From the NCBI GenBank assembly GCA_947503145.1, contig CANNCP010000004.1:1-64000 (forward strand): a stretch of DNA of 64,000 nt. The letters run 5' to 3'. The stretch's first letter is position 1. Each line of letters begins with the position of its first letter. Under the pieces are notes generated by a model. It was not told the DNA's origin and made no database searches. It was given only the letters and a program-made list of their open reading frames with translations. The translations under genes were made by a program, and so were the position numbers. This DNA comes from an uncultured Roseovarius sp. (GTDB taxonomy: Bacteria > Pseudomonadota > Alphaproteobacteria > Rhodobacterales > Rhodobacteraceae). Below, piece after piece: positions 44,080-52,672 of the stretch.

Positions 44080-45387
44080 CTACTTGAACAGGTTCGGCAA
44101 TCCAGTAGCAATTCCCGGGAAAAAGAAGATGAGGCCCAAGCCAATGATCTGTAGCACCACGAACGGCCCCACCGATGTATAGACATCGCCAAAGCTGACA
44201 TCCCTTGGTAACACACCCTTCAGCCAGAACAGAACAAAGCCAAACGGTGGCGTCAGATAGGCGATCTGGATATTCACCACGAACAAAGCGCCGAACCACA
44301 GCTTGTCCACACCCAGCGCGTCCACGATCGGAATGAACAGCGGTGTGCAAAGCATGATGATGGCCCAATCATCCATTACCATTCCGAGGACCAAGATGAT
44401 CAGCATCATCATGGCCATGATACCGGTTGTCCCACCCGGCATGGACAGGACCAACTCGGTCAACAGATCCTGGCTCCCCAGAGTGTTGAAAACATTCAGG
44501 TAAATGTTTGCGCCGATCAAGATCCATAGCCCCATCCCCGTCAACTTGAGGGTTGTGGCAAGAGAGATACGAAAGACCTGCCAGGTGAGGCGGCCGTAGA
44601 TGAAATTGATGATCACTGCACCCGTGGCACCGAATGCGGCGGCTTCGGCCGGTGTTGCGATACCGCCCCAGATGACGCCCAGAACGAGGATGATCAGAAC
44701 CGCAAACGGCCAGATGTTTATGACGGCATGCGCCTTTTCCTTGCGGGTGAACCGCTGGTCATGGGGCAACGCCGGCCCCAGCTCCGGCTGAAGGCGGCAA
44801 CGTACTCCGATGTAGATTATGTAAAAACTGGCCAGCATTATCCCCGGCACGATCCCGGCAAGAAACAGATCGCCGATCGAAACCTTTGCCAGCAGACCGT
44901 AGAAAATGAACGGCACGCTCGGCGGGATCAACGCGCCCAAAGCGCCCCCCGCAGCAATCGCGCCGATGGCGATCCTGCGATCATAGTTGTATTTCATCAT
45001 CGACGGATAGGCGATCTGCCCCATCGTGATCGTTGCCGGCGGGGTGATCCCGGTGACGGCGGCAAATATGGTGCAGACCACCACGGTGCCCATCGCCAGA
45101 CCGCCAAAAACGTGACCGATCAGCTTATAAACCGCATCATAGGCCATCTCGGCGATACCCGAATATCGGATCAAGCTCCCCATGAACAGAAACAGCGGCA
45201 CGGTCACCAGTACGGAATTCCAGGGGGTATAATAAAACGCGCTCGGAATCGCGAATAACGCGCGCGGCTCGAATATCATCGCAAAGAGGACGGCCGTCCC
45301 CCCCAGTCCGAACGCAACCGGCAACCCCATGAAGAGAACGGCAAACAGGACGAGAAAGTATAGCGCGGTGATGATTTCCAAGCTCAT
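44080..45387 (-). CDS. dctM: TRAP transporter large permease (DctM)
   Basis: A 435-aa membrane protein with ~12 hydrophobic segments. PVAFGLGGTAVLFAM near the start, GSLIRYSGIAEMAYDAV, TGITPPATITMG and LIPPSVPFIFYG are typical of DctM. It would use an ion gradient to import an organic acid. It is the third gene of the operon and is separated from dctP by a strong hairpin. Confidence 0.87.
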   Translation of the reverse strand: MSLEIITALYFLVLFAVLFMGLPVAFGLGGTAVLFAMIFEPRALFAIPSAFYYTPWNSVLVTVPLFLFMGSLIRYSGIAEMAYDAVYKLIGHVFGGLAMGTVVVCTIFAAVTGITPPATITMGQIAYPSMMKYNYDRRIAIGAIAAGGALGALIPPSVPFIFYGLLAKVSIGDLFLAGIVPGIMLASFYIIYIGVRCRLQPELGPALPHDQRFTRKEKAHAVINIWPFAVLIILVLGVIWGGIATPAEAAAFGATGAVIINFIYGRLTWQVFRISLATTLKLTGMGLWILIGANIYLNVFNTLGSQDLLTELVLSMPGGTTGIMAMMMLIILVLGMVMDDWAIIMLCTPLFIPIVDALGVDKLWFGALFVVNIQIAYLTPPFGFVLFWLKGVLPRDVSFGDVYTSVGPFVVLQIIGLGLIFFFPGIATGLPNLFK

Positions 45388-45500
45388 GAAGTGACCTGCA
45401 AATTAAGGTATGAATCAGACAGCGATCCGGGCACGGATAGTCGGGAACTACGCCCGGATCATGCTTTGGCTGGATTGCTGGGTGGTTATTTTAAATGTTT

Positions 45501-45529
45501 GCCTGCCCCCGACGCTTTTGGGGGCAGGC
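45501..45529 (-). terminator. Strong 10-bp hairpin between dctP and dctM
   Basis: GCCTGCCCCC (45501-45510) and GGGGGCAGGC (45520-45529) pair perfectly with a 9-base loop. On the minus strand AAACATTTAAAA follows. It probably raises the binding-protein mRNA over the downstream permease by partial termination or 3'-end protection. It lies 28 bp after the dctP stop. Confidence 0.7.
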
Positions 45530-45557
45530 AGATGGGCAAGGATGTGCGCAAAGCGCT

Positions 45558-46616
45558 TTATTCGATATAGCCCTTGTCCTTCAGGAACTGCGTCCAAAGC
45601 TCGACGCCCTTTGCGTTTCCTTCCGACAGAGCCGCAACCTGCGGCCAGACAGTGCTGATGGATTTTTCACGCATCCGGGCGATCTCTTCATCCGACAGGG
45701 TGATGACTTCGCCACCGGCATCCTTGAGCACCTGCAAGGCATGATCGACGCCGTCGAGATGCATTTTGCTGGTTTCAAAGTAGGTCGATTCAAAGATCCC
45801 GTCGATCTGCGCGCGCTGCCAATCGGTCAGCGCATTCCATTTGTCGAGATTGATGAAGATTTCCTGATGCTGCGCCGGGTTCCAGCCCGGCAGGCTGGCA
45901 TACTGGATTACCTCCTCGTAGGACATGTCGTCGATGCCACCGGTATCCCAATAGGTGCCTTCGATCGTGCCCAGCTTGATCGCCGTATAGATGTCACCGG
46001 CATTCAACGAGACAGGTGATCCGCCCATTGCAGCATGGAAAATTGCCTGCGGCCCACCGGCGCGCATCTTCTTGCCGTCGAGGTCTTCCAGCCTGTTGAT
46101 CGGAAACTTGGTGAACATGGCGTTGGGGCCCTGATCTGACCAACCTGCCCAATGAAGATTACGCGCATGCGCCGCCTCCTGGACGATGTCGCCAATCCGG
46201 TAATCCGGGTTGCCCCACATGGCCTCCCATGCCTCTTCGGGGGTTGTCGCCCCCATCGCCATGCCGAAAGCCAGCATGCCTTCGGGCATCTCGCCACCAT
46301 AGACGGTTGCCCAGCCGGCATAGCCGTCGGTCTGACCTGCAACTGCGGCACTGAAGGCCTCCGAGCCACTGGTAAGAGCGCCCGCAGGTTCGACGCGAAT
46401 CACGACGGTCCCCTGCGTGGCCTCTTCGACAGCCTTGACCCAAGGTATCAGCCCATTGTCCCATCCCGCATCAGTCGAATCGAATGCAGGTTGGAAAACC
46501 CATTTCGTCACCTCGTCCGGTGGTCCATCGGATTGCGCCAGTGCGATTGAGCCGCTAAGCGCCGCCACTCCCACCGAGGCGAATGCCGTCTTGAAGATGT
46601 TTGTCAGTATACTCAC
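45558..46616 (-). CDS. dctP: TRAP transporter solute-binding protein (DctP)
   Basis: A 352-aa periplasmic binding protein. I start at the GTG at 46616, because AGGAGG lies nine bases upstream; it opens a signal peptide (FKTAFASVGVAALSGSIALA). The core has GGEMPEGMLAFGMAMG, the conserved arginine region GKKMRAGGPQAIFHAAMGG and GTIEGTYWDTG. It binds an organic anion for DctQM. The ligand cannot be named from sequence. Confidence 0.84.
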   Translation of the reverse strand: MSILTNIFKTAFASVGVAALSGSIALAQSDGPPDEVTKWVFQPAFDSTDAGWDNGLIPWVKAVEEATQGTVVIRVEPAGALTSGSEAFSAAVAGQTDGYAGWATVYGGEMPEGMLAFGMAMGATTPEEAWEAMWGNPDYRIGDIVQEAAHARNLHWAGWSDQGPNAMFTKFPINRLEDLDGKKMRAGGPQAIFHAAMGGSPVSLNAGDIYTAIKLGTIEGTYWDTGGIDDMSYEEVIQYASLPGWNPAQHQEIFINLDKWNALTDWQRAQIDGIFESTYFETSKMHLDGVDHALQVLKDAGGEVITLSDEEIARMREKSISTVWPQVAALSEGNAKGVELWTQFLKDKGYIE

Positions 46617-46668
46617 AATGATACTCCTCCTATTGATTGCAAGGTACTTATTGGTTGCCAGAGAGCCT

Positions 46669-47199
46669 TTATAGCTCATCGTTATCGTCTTTTTCCTGCG
46701 GGGTCTGCCCCGTGACAAGGGTCCGGATGTCGATCGCCAGCTGCTTGAACACAACCAGCGAGACTGCCATTGCCGCTAGCGGTATGGCGCTCTTTATCGG
46801 ATAGATCGGTATCGGCACGCCCGTCGGTGTGACTTGTTTAAGCTTGATCGAAAGAAGCGCGGCATCGATTCCCTTCCAGATCAAGGCTCCTAAAAACAGA
46901 AAGGTAAACGGTACGGTAAGAATGTCGAGAATGGCCTTTTTACGCGAGCTTGCCCCGGCATAAAACAGGTCCAGCTTTACGAATGAGCCATGATTCAGTG
47001 CATAAGCCCCGCCGAAACATGCGATCAGCACCATCGCCGCCTGAATCGACGTGCCGATCCACATGGAAGGTGCGTTAAGCACGTAGCGCAGAAAAACATC
47101 CGTTATCCCGAAACACATGCAATAAAGGATGAGGACCCAGCCGATCCATCCCATAAATTCAGACATCGCGTCTATGCCGCGACCGTACCAATGCAGCAT
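46669..47199 (-). CDS. dctQ: TRAP transporter small permease (DctQ)
   Basis: A ~176-aa protein with four membrane helices (MGWIGWVLILYCMCFGITD, then DVFLRYVLNAPSMWIGT). I prefer the ATG at 47199, preceded by GGGGGGAA; an open frame reaches a GTG at 47271 that lacks a ribosome-binding site. The gene order is Q-P-M, not the common P-Q-M, with dctQ first on the minus strand. Confidence 0.82.
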   Translation of the reverse strand: MLHWYGRGIDAMSEFMGWIGWVLILYCMCFGITDVFLRYVLNAPSMWIGTSIQAAMVLIACFGGAYALNHGSFVKLDLFYAGASSRKKAILDILTVPFTFLFLGALIWKGIDAALLSIKLKQVTPTGVPIPIYPIKSAIPLAAMAVSLVVFKQLAIDIRTLVTGQTPQEKDDNDEL

Positions 47200-47437
47200 G
47201 CAGTTCCCCCCATCTGCCAGAGTCTCACCCTTCAACGGTGCAAGCGCGCCATTATGGGTGATCGGCTTCACAATATCTGAAGATGACTAGATAGTCGCGT
47301 CTCAGATCTGGCAAAACGCCTCCAGCGTCGTGCTTTTCACATGGGTGAGTAATGCGGAATTAAGATGCTACGTCAAGGCTTAAGGAAATGTTTGGCGCAG
47401 CTATAGGTCCAAGTAGCGTATCCTGACGCAAAATGGA

Positions 47438-47839
47438 TCAATCTCGGGGTTCCGGTGCCACCACAGCACCGCCCGCCTTTTGCCAGCCACTGAACCCCTC
47501 GCGCAGATGCGCCACCTCAAAGCCCATGTCCTGAAGCACCGCCGCGCTGAGCGCCGAGCGCCAGCCCGAGGCGCAATGCAGTACGAATTTTCGGTCTTGT
47601 CCGAACACCTCTTTGAAATAGGGGCTGTCCGGGTCAACCCAGAATTCCAGCATGCCGCGAGGGGCATGAAAACTGCCCGGAATATATCCGCTACGCTGTC
47701 TTTCACGCACGTCACGAATATCGACAATCACCACCTCGGGATCGTCGAGCATACGGGCCAGATCTGCGGTCTCGATTTCTTCAATCCGCGCGCGGGCGTT
47801 AGCTACCATCTGAGCCGAGGAAATTTTCAATTTTGTCAT
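47438..47839 (-). CDS. Rhodanese-domain protein
   Basis: A 133-aa single rhodanese domain (sulfurtransferase type). VVIVDIRDVRERQRSGYIPG is the first conserved region and Cys89 in LHCASGWRSA is the active site. GFSGWQKAGG closes the fold. AAGGAG lies ten bases before the ATG at 47839. It is not obviously part of an operon with the peptide transporter, whose last gene ends 170 bp upstream on the same strand. Confidence 0.85.
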   Translation of the reverse strand: MTKLKISSAQMVANARARIEEIETADLARMLDDPEVVIVDIRDVRERQRSGYIPGSFHAPRGMLEFWVDPDSPYFKEVFGQDRKFVLHCASGWRSALSAAVLQDMGFEVAHLREGFSGWQKAGGAVVAPEPRD

Positions 47840-48009
47840 GTATCGTTTCTCCTTGTGCGCCAACCCTCTGGAAGAGACGATGCCCCGGCCTTTCGCCAAG
47901 TTGCAAGGTGATTTCGGCGACAGGGAAGTGGCGCAATCGACGGAACGTACAAACCGGCGTCGCTGTGCCGGTGGATGAGGATGATCGCAAGGATGAATGC
48001 CTGCAATGG

Positions 48010-49020
48010 TCATTTGGGCGCGCCCGGCTCTGCAAGGGGAAAATGGCAACGCACCTCGCGGCCCGATCCCGTGCGCGAAAGCACTGGGGCTTGGCGCGTG
48101 CACAGCTCTTGTTGCAGCGGGCAGCGCCCTGCAAAGCGGCACTTGTCTGCGGAGGGATTGACCGGGCTTTGCGGATCGCCGTCCAGCTTGATCCGGTCGC
48201 GTCGCGCGCCACTGCCCAGAGTGGGTATGGCCGAGAGAAGCGCATGGGTATAGGGGTGCTGCGGCGCGTGGAACAGATGGTCCGTCGGCCCGCTTTCCAC
48301 CACCTGCCCGAGATACATCACCACGATCCGGCTGCACAAGAGCCGCACCACATTGAGGTCGTGACTGACGAACAGCAGCGCCACGCCCTTGTCCCGGCGC
48401 AGACTGCCCAGCAATTGCAGCACCGTCGCCTGCACCGACACATCCAGCGCCGCTGTCGGCTCGTCCAGCACCAGAAGCCGGGGGTCGACCACCATGGCAC
48501 GGGCGATACCGACGCGCGCCTTTTGGCCGCCTGACAACTGGTGCGGAAAGCGGGTCAGAAACTCCAGCGGCAGGTTGACCGAGACGGCTGCCGCCTCGAC
48601 CTTGGCACGCAGGGCGGCGCGGTTTTTCTGCGGCTTGAGGCGACGGCAGGGATCGGCGATCAGGTCGAAGACGTTGAACAGGGGGTTGAGGCTTTCGGTT
48701 GGGTCCTGAAACACCATCTGGATGTCGCTGCGCATCTGCGATCCGGCAAAAGCCGAGGCAGACATATCGGTTATGTCGCGCCCCTCAAACAGAATTCGCC
48801 CCGATGTCGAGTCGATCAAACGGCAAAGAACGCGCGCCAATGTGGATTTCCCGCAACCCGATTCACCCACCAGCCCCACAGCCTCGCCCGGCTGAATATC
48901 AAGCGTGACGCCATCCACCGCATGCAGATTTACGGGTTTGCGCCGGGTCAGAAAATTACCCCGGTCCAGCACGAAATGCCGCTTTAGATTCTCGACAGTG
49001 ATGATTGATGATGTCGTCAT
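48010..49020 (-). CDS. dppF: Dipeptide/oligopeptide ABC ATPase DppF-like
   Basis: A 336-aa ATPase with Walker A GESGCGKST, signature LSGGQKARVGIARAM and Walker B LLVLDEPTAALDV. The C-terminal oligopeptide-transporter domain is present (CRFAGRCPLQQELC). It pairs with the DppD-like ATPase that overlaps it by 4 bp and is the last gene of the dppBCDF-like operon. Confidence 0.86.
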   Translation of the reverse strand: MTTSSIITVENLKRHFVLDRGNFLTRRKPVNLHAVDGVTLDIQPGEAVGLVGESGCGKSTLARVLCRLIDSTSGRILFEGRDITDMSASAFAGSQMRSDIQMVFQDPTESLNPLFNVFDLIADPCRRLKPQKNRAALRAKVEAAAVSVNLPLEFLTRFPHQLSGGQKARVGIARAMVVDPRLLVLDEPTAALDVSVQATVLQLLGSLRRDKGVALLFVSHDLNVVRLLCSRIVVMYLGQVVESGPTDHLFHAPQHPYTHALLSAIPTLGSGARRDRIKLDGDPQSPVNPSADKCRFAGRCPLQQELCTRQAPVLSRTGSGREVRCHFPLAEPGAPK

Positions 49021-49985
49021 AGCGGGTTTCTACAGGCGACGGCATGACTGGGGCCCGCCTCTTTCAGTGTCAATCCCGGTGCGTCGCAGGCCGGTATCCG
49101 ACGCGGGCAGCGTTCTGCGAAACGGCAGGGCGGCAGGTCGGCACGGCGCAGGTCGGGCAATGATCCGGGGATCGCACGCAGATCGTGCACGCTGTCGACC
49201 ATCGAGGGGACGCTGTTCAACAGGCCATAGGTATAGGGGTGACGCGGATTGGCAAAAAGATCCTTGACCGGCGCGGTTTCCACCACATGACCTGCATGCA
49301 TCACCAGAATCCGGTCGCAATATTCCGAGGCCAGCGCCAGATCGTGAGTGATCAGTACCGTGCCCAGATTACCCTGCCGGGCAATATCGCGGATCATGTC
49401 CATGATGACGGCCTGCGTGGTGACATCCAGGCCGGTTGTGGGTTCGTCCGCGATCAGCAAGCGGGGGTGACAGGCCAGCGCGGCTGCAATTCCGATCCGT
49501 TGGCAAAGACCGCCCGACAATTCAAACGGATAGGACGACATGCGCCTTTCAGGGTCGGGAATGCGCACCTGCCGCATCGCCCCCAGCACACTCTCGCGGA
49601 TCTCAGAGCTGCTGCCGGGAGTATGCCGCGAAACCACATCGGCGATCTGGCGTCCAACCGAGCGGATCGGGTTCAGCGCCGTGCGCGGGTTCTGAAAGAT
49701 GATTGATGCTTCCTTGCCCCGCCAGAGGTCGCGTTCGCGCGGGTACATTGCCCTCACGTCGCGCCCCTCGAACCGGATGTCTCCCGACAGCACCCTCGCC
49801 GCGTGATCAAGAATGCCCATGATGGCGAATGCCGTCACCGACTTGCCCGAACCGCTTTCGCCGACAATGCCCAGTGTCTCACCGGCGGCCAACTCGAAAT
49901 TGACTCCATCCAGAACATGCACGGTACCGTCGCGCGTGGCAAAATCGACCGTAAGGTCGCGTACCGACAGGAGGGGTACGCTCAT
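49017..49985 (-). CDS. dppD: Dipeptide/oligopeptide ABC ATPase DppD-like
   Basis: A 322-aa ATPase with Walker A GESGSGKSV, signature LSGGLCQRIGIAAAL and Walker B LLIADEPTTGLDV. The signature reads GGLCQR where most relatives have GGMRQR. The C-terminal cysteine motif (CRFAERCPRRIPAC) is typical. It overlaps both neighbours by 4 bp. Confidence 0.86.
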   Translation of the reverse strand: MSVPLLSVRDLTVDFATRDGTVHVLDGVNFELAAGETLGIVGESGSGKSVTAFAIMGILDHAARVLSGDIRFEGRDVRAMYPRERDLWRGKEASIIFQNPRTALNPIRSVGRQIADVVSRHTPGSSSEIRESVLGAMRQVRIPDPERRMSSYPFELSGGLCQRIGIAAALACHPRLLIADEPTTGLDVTTQAVIMDMIRDIARQGNLGTVLITHDLALASEYCDRILVMHAGHVVETAPVKDLFANPRHPYTYGLLNSVPSMVDSVHDLRAIPGSLPDLRRADLPPCRFAERCPRRIPACDAPGLTLKEAGPSHAVACRNPL

Positions 49986-50851
49986 GTCCGCGCCCTCGGG
50001 TCCAGAATATCGCGAACCGCATCACCCAACAGGTTAAAGGTAAAGACTGCGAGCATCAGCGCCAGGCCGGGAAAGAGGAATATCCACCATTGCCCCGACG
50101 CGATATAGCGCGCGCCCTCAGCCACCAGAATGCCCCATTCCGGCGTGGGCGGCCGCACCCCCATCCCAAGAAACGACAGGCCGGCCGCATTCAGGATCGC
50201 CCAGCCCAGATTGACTGAGGCCTGAATGACCACGGGCGTGGCGATGTTGGGGAGAAGAAAGACCAGCAGGATGCGCAAATGCCCCGACCCGCCCACGCGC
50301 GCGGCCTCTACATAGCCCATGCCGCGGCGCACGCTTACCTCTGCCCGCGCAAGGCGGATGTAGAACGGCAGGTTGATTATGGCCGTGGCGTAGATCACGT
50401 TCATCACCGTGTTGCCCAGTGCCGCCACCATCGCCATTGCCAGCACGAACAGCGGAAACGCCATCAGCACATCGGTCAGGCGGCTCGCGATCCGGTCCAT
50501 TGTGCCGCCGAAATAGCCCAGCACTGCACCGATCAGCGACCCCAGCACGCAAGAGATCGTCACTGCCCCGAAGGCAATGAACATGTCCAGCCGCGTGGCA
50601 ATCAGCACCCGGCTGAAAACGTCGCGACCCAGTTGGTCGGTGCCGAACCAATAGCGCGACGAAGGTGACATCAGAGCATCTGCCGCATTGGTCGCCAGCG
50701 GGTCGTGCGGCGCCAGAAACGGGCCGAATACGGTGGCGAACATCAGCACCGCAAACAGACCAAAGGCCAGCCGGTGCAGCCCGTTCGCGGCCAGAACATA
50801 GCGGAAAACCGTGACGCGTTCACGCAAAAGCATCATACGGGCAGACGCCAT
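49982..50851 (-). CDS. dppC: Dipeptide ABC permease DppC-like
   Basis: A 289-aa permease with the conserved N-terminal motif FGPFLAPHDPL, WFGTDQLGRDVFSRV and the EAA loop YVEAARVGGSGHLRIL. It has about six membrane helices. It follows dppB with a 1-bp overlap and precedes dppD with a 4-bp overlap. Confidence 0.86.
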   Translation of the reverse strand: MASARMMLLRERVTVFRYVLAANGLHRLAFGLFAVLMFATVFGPFLAPHDPLATNAADALMSPSSRYWFGTDQLGRDVFSRVLIATRLDMFIAFGAVTISCVLGSLIGAVLGYFGGTMDRIASRLTDVLMAFPLFVLAMAMVAALGNTVMNVIYATAIINLPFYIRLARAEVSVRRGMGYVEAARVGGSGHLRILLVFLLPNIATPVVIQASVNLGWAILNAAGLSFLGMGVRPPTPEWGILVAEGARYIASGQWWIFLFPGLALMLAVFTFNLLGDAVRDILDPRART

Positions 50852-51861
50852 CAGTTCAGCCCCGCACGCGGATCGACGAGGCCCGCCAAAAGGTCTGTCA
50901 TCAGGTTCACCACCAGAAATATCCCCGCCATGATCAGCATGAACGCCTGCAACGGCGCGTAATCCAACGAGATCAGACTATCGAGTGCAAAACCCCCGAT
51001 GCCCGGCCATGCAAAGACCTTTTCCACCAGTACATTCGCCCCCAGCATATAGGAAAACGTCATGCCCAGGGTCGTGACCACCGGCAGCATCGCATTGCGG
51101 AAAGCGTAGGACATGACGATCTTGCGCCGACTCAGGCCATTTGCCCGCGCCGTGCGCACGAATTCGGCCGACAGCGTGCCCAGCATGGCCGCCCGCGTCA
51201 TCCTTGCCAGAGGGGCCAGCGCAAAAAGTGCCATGGTGATCCCCGGCAGCAGGATCTGCCGCAGCGCCGCCCAGACCGTAGAGAGATCCCCGGCAAACAG
51301 CGCATCGGGGATGATCATCCCGGTCACATGCGGCGGCTTGAATAGAAATGGGTCAAGTCGCCCGGTCGGTTCAGGCGCCACCCCCAGCAGGTAGTAAAAG
51401 ATGTAGATCAGCAGCAGACCAGTGACGAATGTCGGCATCGACACGCCCAGTGTAGCGACGATACGGCAGGTCTGGTCAATCCACGATCCGGGCCGCAGCG
51501 CCGCCATGATCCCCAGAGGTATGGCGATGACAATGGCCAGCACGAAGGCAAACAGCGTCAGTTCCACCGAGGCCGGCAGCCGGTTCATCATTTCGGTCGT
51601 CACCGGCTGGCCTGTGGCGATGGATTTTCCCAGATCGCCCTGCCAAAGCGCGCCGAGATAGATCCAGAACTGTTCCAGCAGCGACTTGTCCAGCCCCAGC
51701 GATACGCGCACCCGCTCCACATCCTCGGCAGACATCGACGGATTCGAGGCAAAGAAAACCGCCGGATCGCCGGGCAGCACGCGGGTTATGAGAAACGTCA
51801 CCAGAATGACGCCAAAAAGTGTCGGGATGGCGCTCAGCAATCGCCATGTGATCCGCGTCAT
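50851..51861 (-). CDS. dppB: Dipeptide ABC permease DppB-like
   Basis: A 336-aa permease. LLSAIPTLFGVILVTFLITR is the first helix, VLPGDPA the usual DppB signature, and RTARANGLSRRKIVMSYAFR the EAA loop. The start at 51861 has AGGAGGGG upstream. It is the first transporter gene, and the truncated MaoC-like frame immediately upstream overlaps it by 4 bp. Confidence 0.87.
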   Translation of the reverse strand: MTRITWRLLSAIPTLFGVILVTFLITRVLPGDPAVFFASNPSMSAEDVERVRVSLGLDKSLLEQFWIYLGALWQGDLGKSIATGQPVTTEMMNRLPASVELTLFAFVLAIVIAIPLGIMAALRPGSWIDQTCRIVATLGVSMPTFVTGLLLIYIFYYLLGVAPEPTGRLDPFLFKPPHVTGMIIPDALFAGDLSTVWAALRQILLPGITMALFALAPLARMTRAAMLGTLSAEFVRTARANGLSRRKIVMSYAFRNAMLPVVTTLGMTFSYMLGANVLVEKVFAWPGIGGFALDSLISLDYAPLQAFMLIMAGIFLVVNLMTDLLAGLVDPRAGLN

Positions 51862-52154
51862 GTATCCCCTCCTGCGTTGGCTTGGGGGTGGCACAGAAGA
51901 AAGATCAGGTAATCGCCGCTGACCTCTTCGGTGCCGTCGGATTTCAGCCCCTCAATCAGCGCAAGGCTGGTCAGGCCATGAGCGATCCGGCCATTGAACC
52001 CCGCCTCGCGAGCAAAGTCAGCGTCCATTTGCACAGGATGTTTCTCGCCCGTCAGATCAGCATAGCGGTCAATATCGTCAACCGTAATCCGGCACGATGG
52101 CGATGTCACGGCCTCGCCCGGAACAAAATCCTTGTACCAGATCTGGCTGGTCAT
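51858..52154 (-). pseudogene. MaoC-like dehydratase, truncated at 98 aa
   Basis: The N-terminal ~75 residues (IWYKDFVPGEAVTSPSCRIT, ITVDDIDRYADLTGEKHPV, GRIAHGLTSLALIEGLK) are a MaoC hot-dog fold dehydratase with the conserved GR-x-AHG motif. The usual second half (~60-70 residues ending in a VEV-type strand) is absent. The sequence ends in an unrelated tail and stops just inside the dppB start. It is probably a non-functional remnant, though still translatable. Confidence 0.65.
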
Positions 52155-52310
52155 CGTGTTTCCTTCCATTCGGCGTCCTGCAACGCACGCCGGTTCACCC
52201 TGGTTGTGCCGGACCTGGGCAGCGACGTCACGAACGCGACATGTCCGGGCACCTTGTAGATCGCCATATGTGCGCGCGCAAAGTCGACGATTTGCGCCGC
52301 GTTCTGGCAA
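52151..52310 (-). pseudogene. AMP-forming acyl-CoA synthetase, C-terminal remnant
   Basis: The minus strand reads IVDFARAHMAIYKVPGHVAF then VTSLPRSGTTRVNRRALQD before stopping at 52151. This is the C-terminal subdomain of AMP-dependent acyl-CoA synthetases, whose usual lysine in TGK-V is here T-T-R, so the catalytic lysine is lost. The ~500-residue N-terminal part is missing. The gene was coupled to the MaoC-like frame by ATGA overlap. Confidence 0.7.
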
Positions 52311-52424
52311 CCGACACAATGACTGAATGACGATAGGATTTCCTCCTGAAGGCACAGCTCAAGCTGGTGTGGCAGGCTTTGCCATGACAGAGACTTCGTC
52401 ACACGCCGGATCAGGCTGCTGTTG

Positions 52425-52659
52425 TTCCCCGACTTCTGAGGGATCGCAGCCGCTGCATAGCCTGCCTGACCGTACTGCAGACCGACTGCGGCGGAACGCC
52501 CGAGAAGATGAATCTCATTGCCGCGCGGTTCAGCGGGCCGTTATACTCCGGCGAGACACTAAGCCTTGATTTCTGGGAAACTGACTACGGCGTTGCCTTC
52601 ACCGCCTGTGCCCAATACCGCAACAACTCTGTCCTGTACGATGGGCGGGCCTCACTGAG
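52425..52659 (+). pseudogene. Second MaoC/hot-dog hydratase C-terminal remnant
   Basis: The plus strand frame reading CLTVLQTDCGGTPEKMNLIA, then ARFSGPLYSGETLSLDFWET and LYDGRASLS with a TAA stop at about 52657-52659, matches the C-terminal half of 2-enoyl-CoA-hydratase-type MaoC proteins (RFSAPV-PGETL motif). No N-terminal half is present upstream on this strand. It lies on the opposite strand to the other fragments, so a rearrangement removed most of a fatty-acid-type gene set here. Confidence 0.55.
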
Positions 52660-52672
52660 CTAAAGAAACGGA

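Noticed and set aside
43785-44087. 100-codon open frame in the intergenic gap
   Set aside because: Low-complexity, Pro- and Arg-rich sequence with no conserved motif; overlaps the dctM end.
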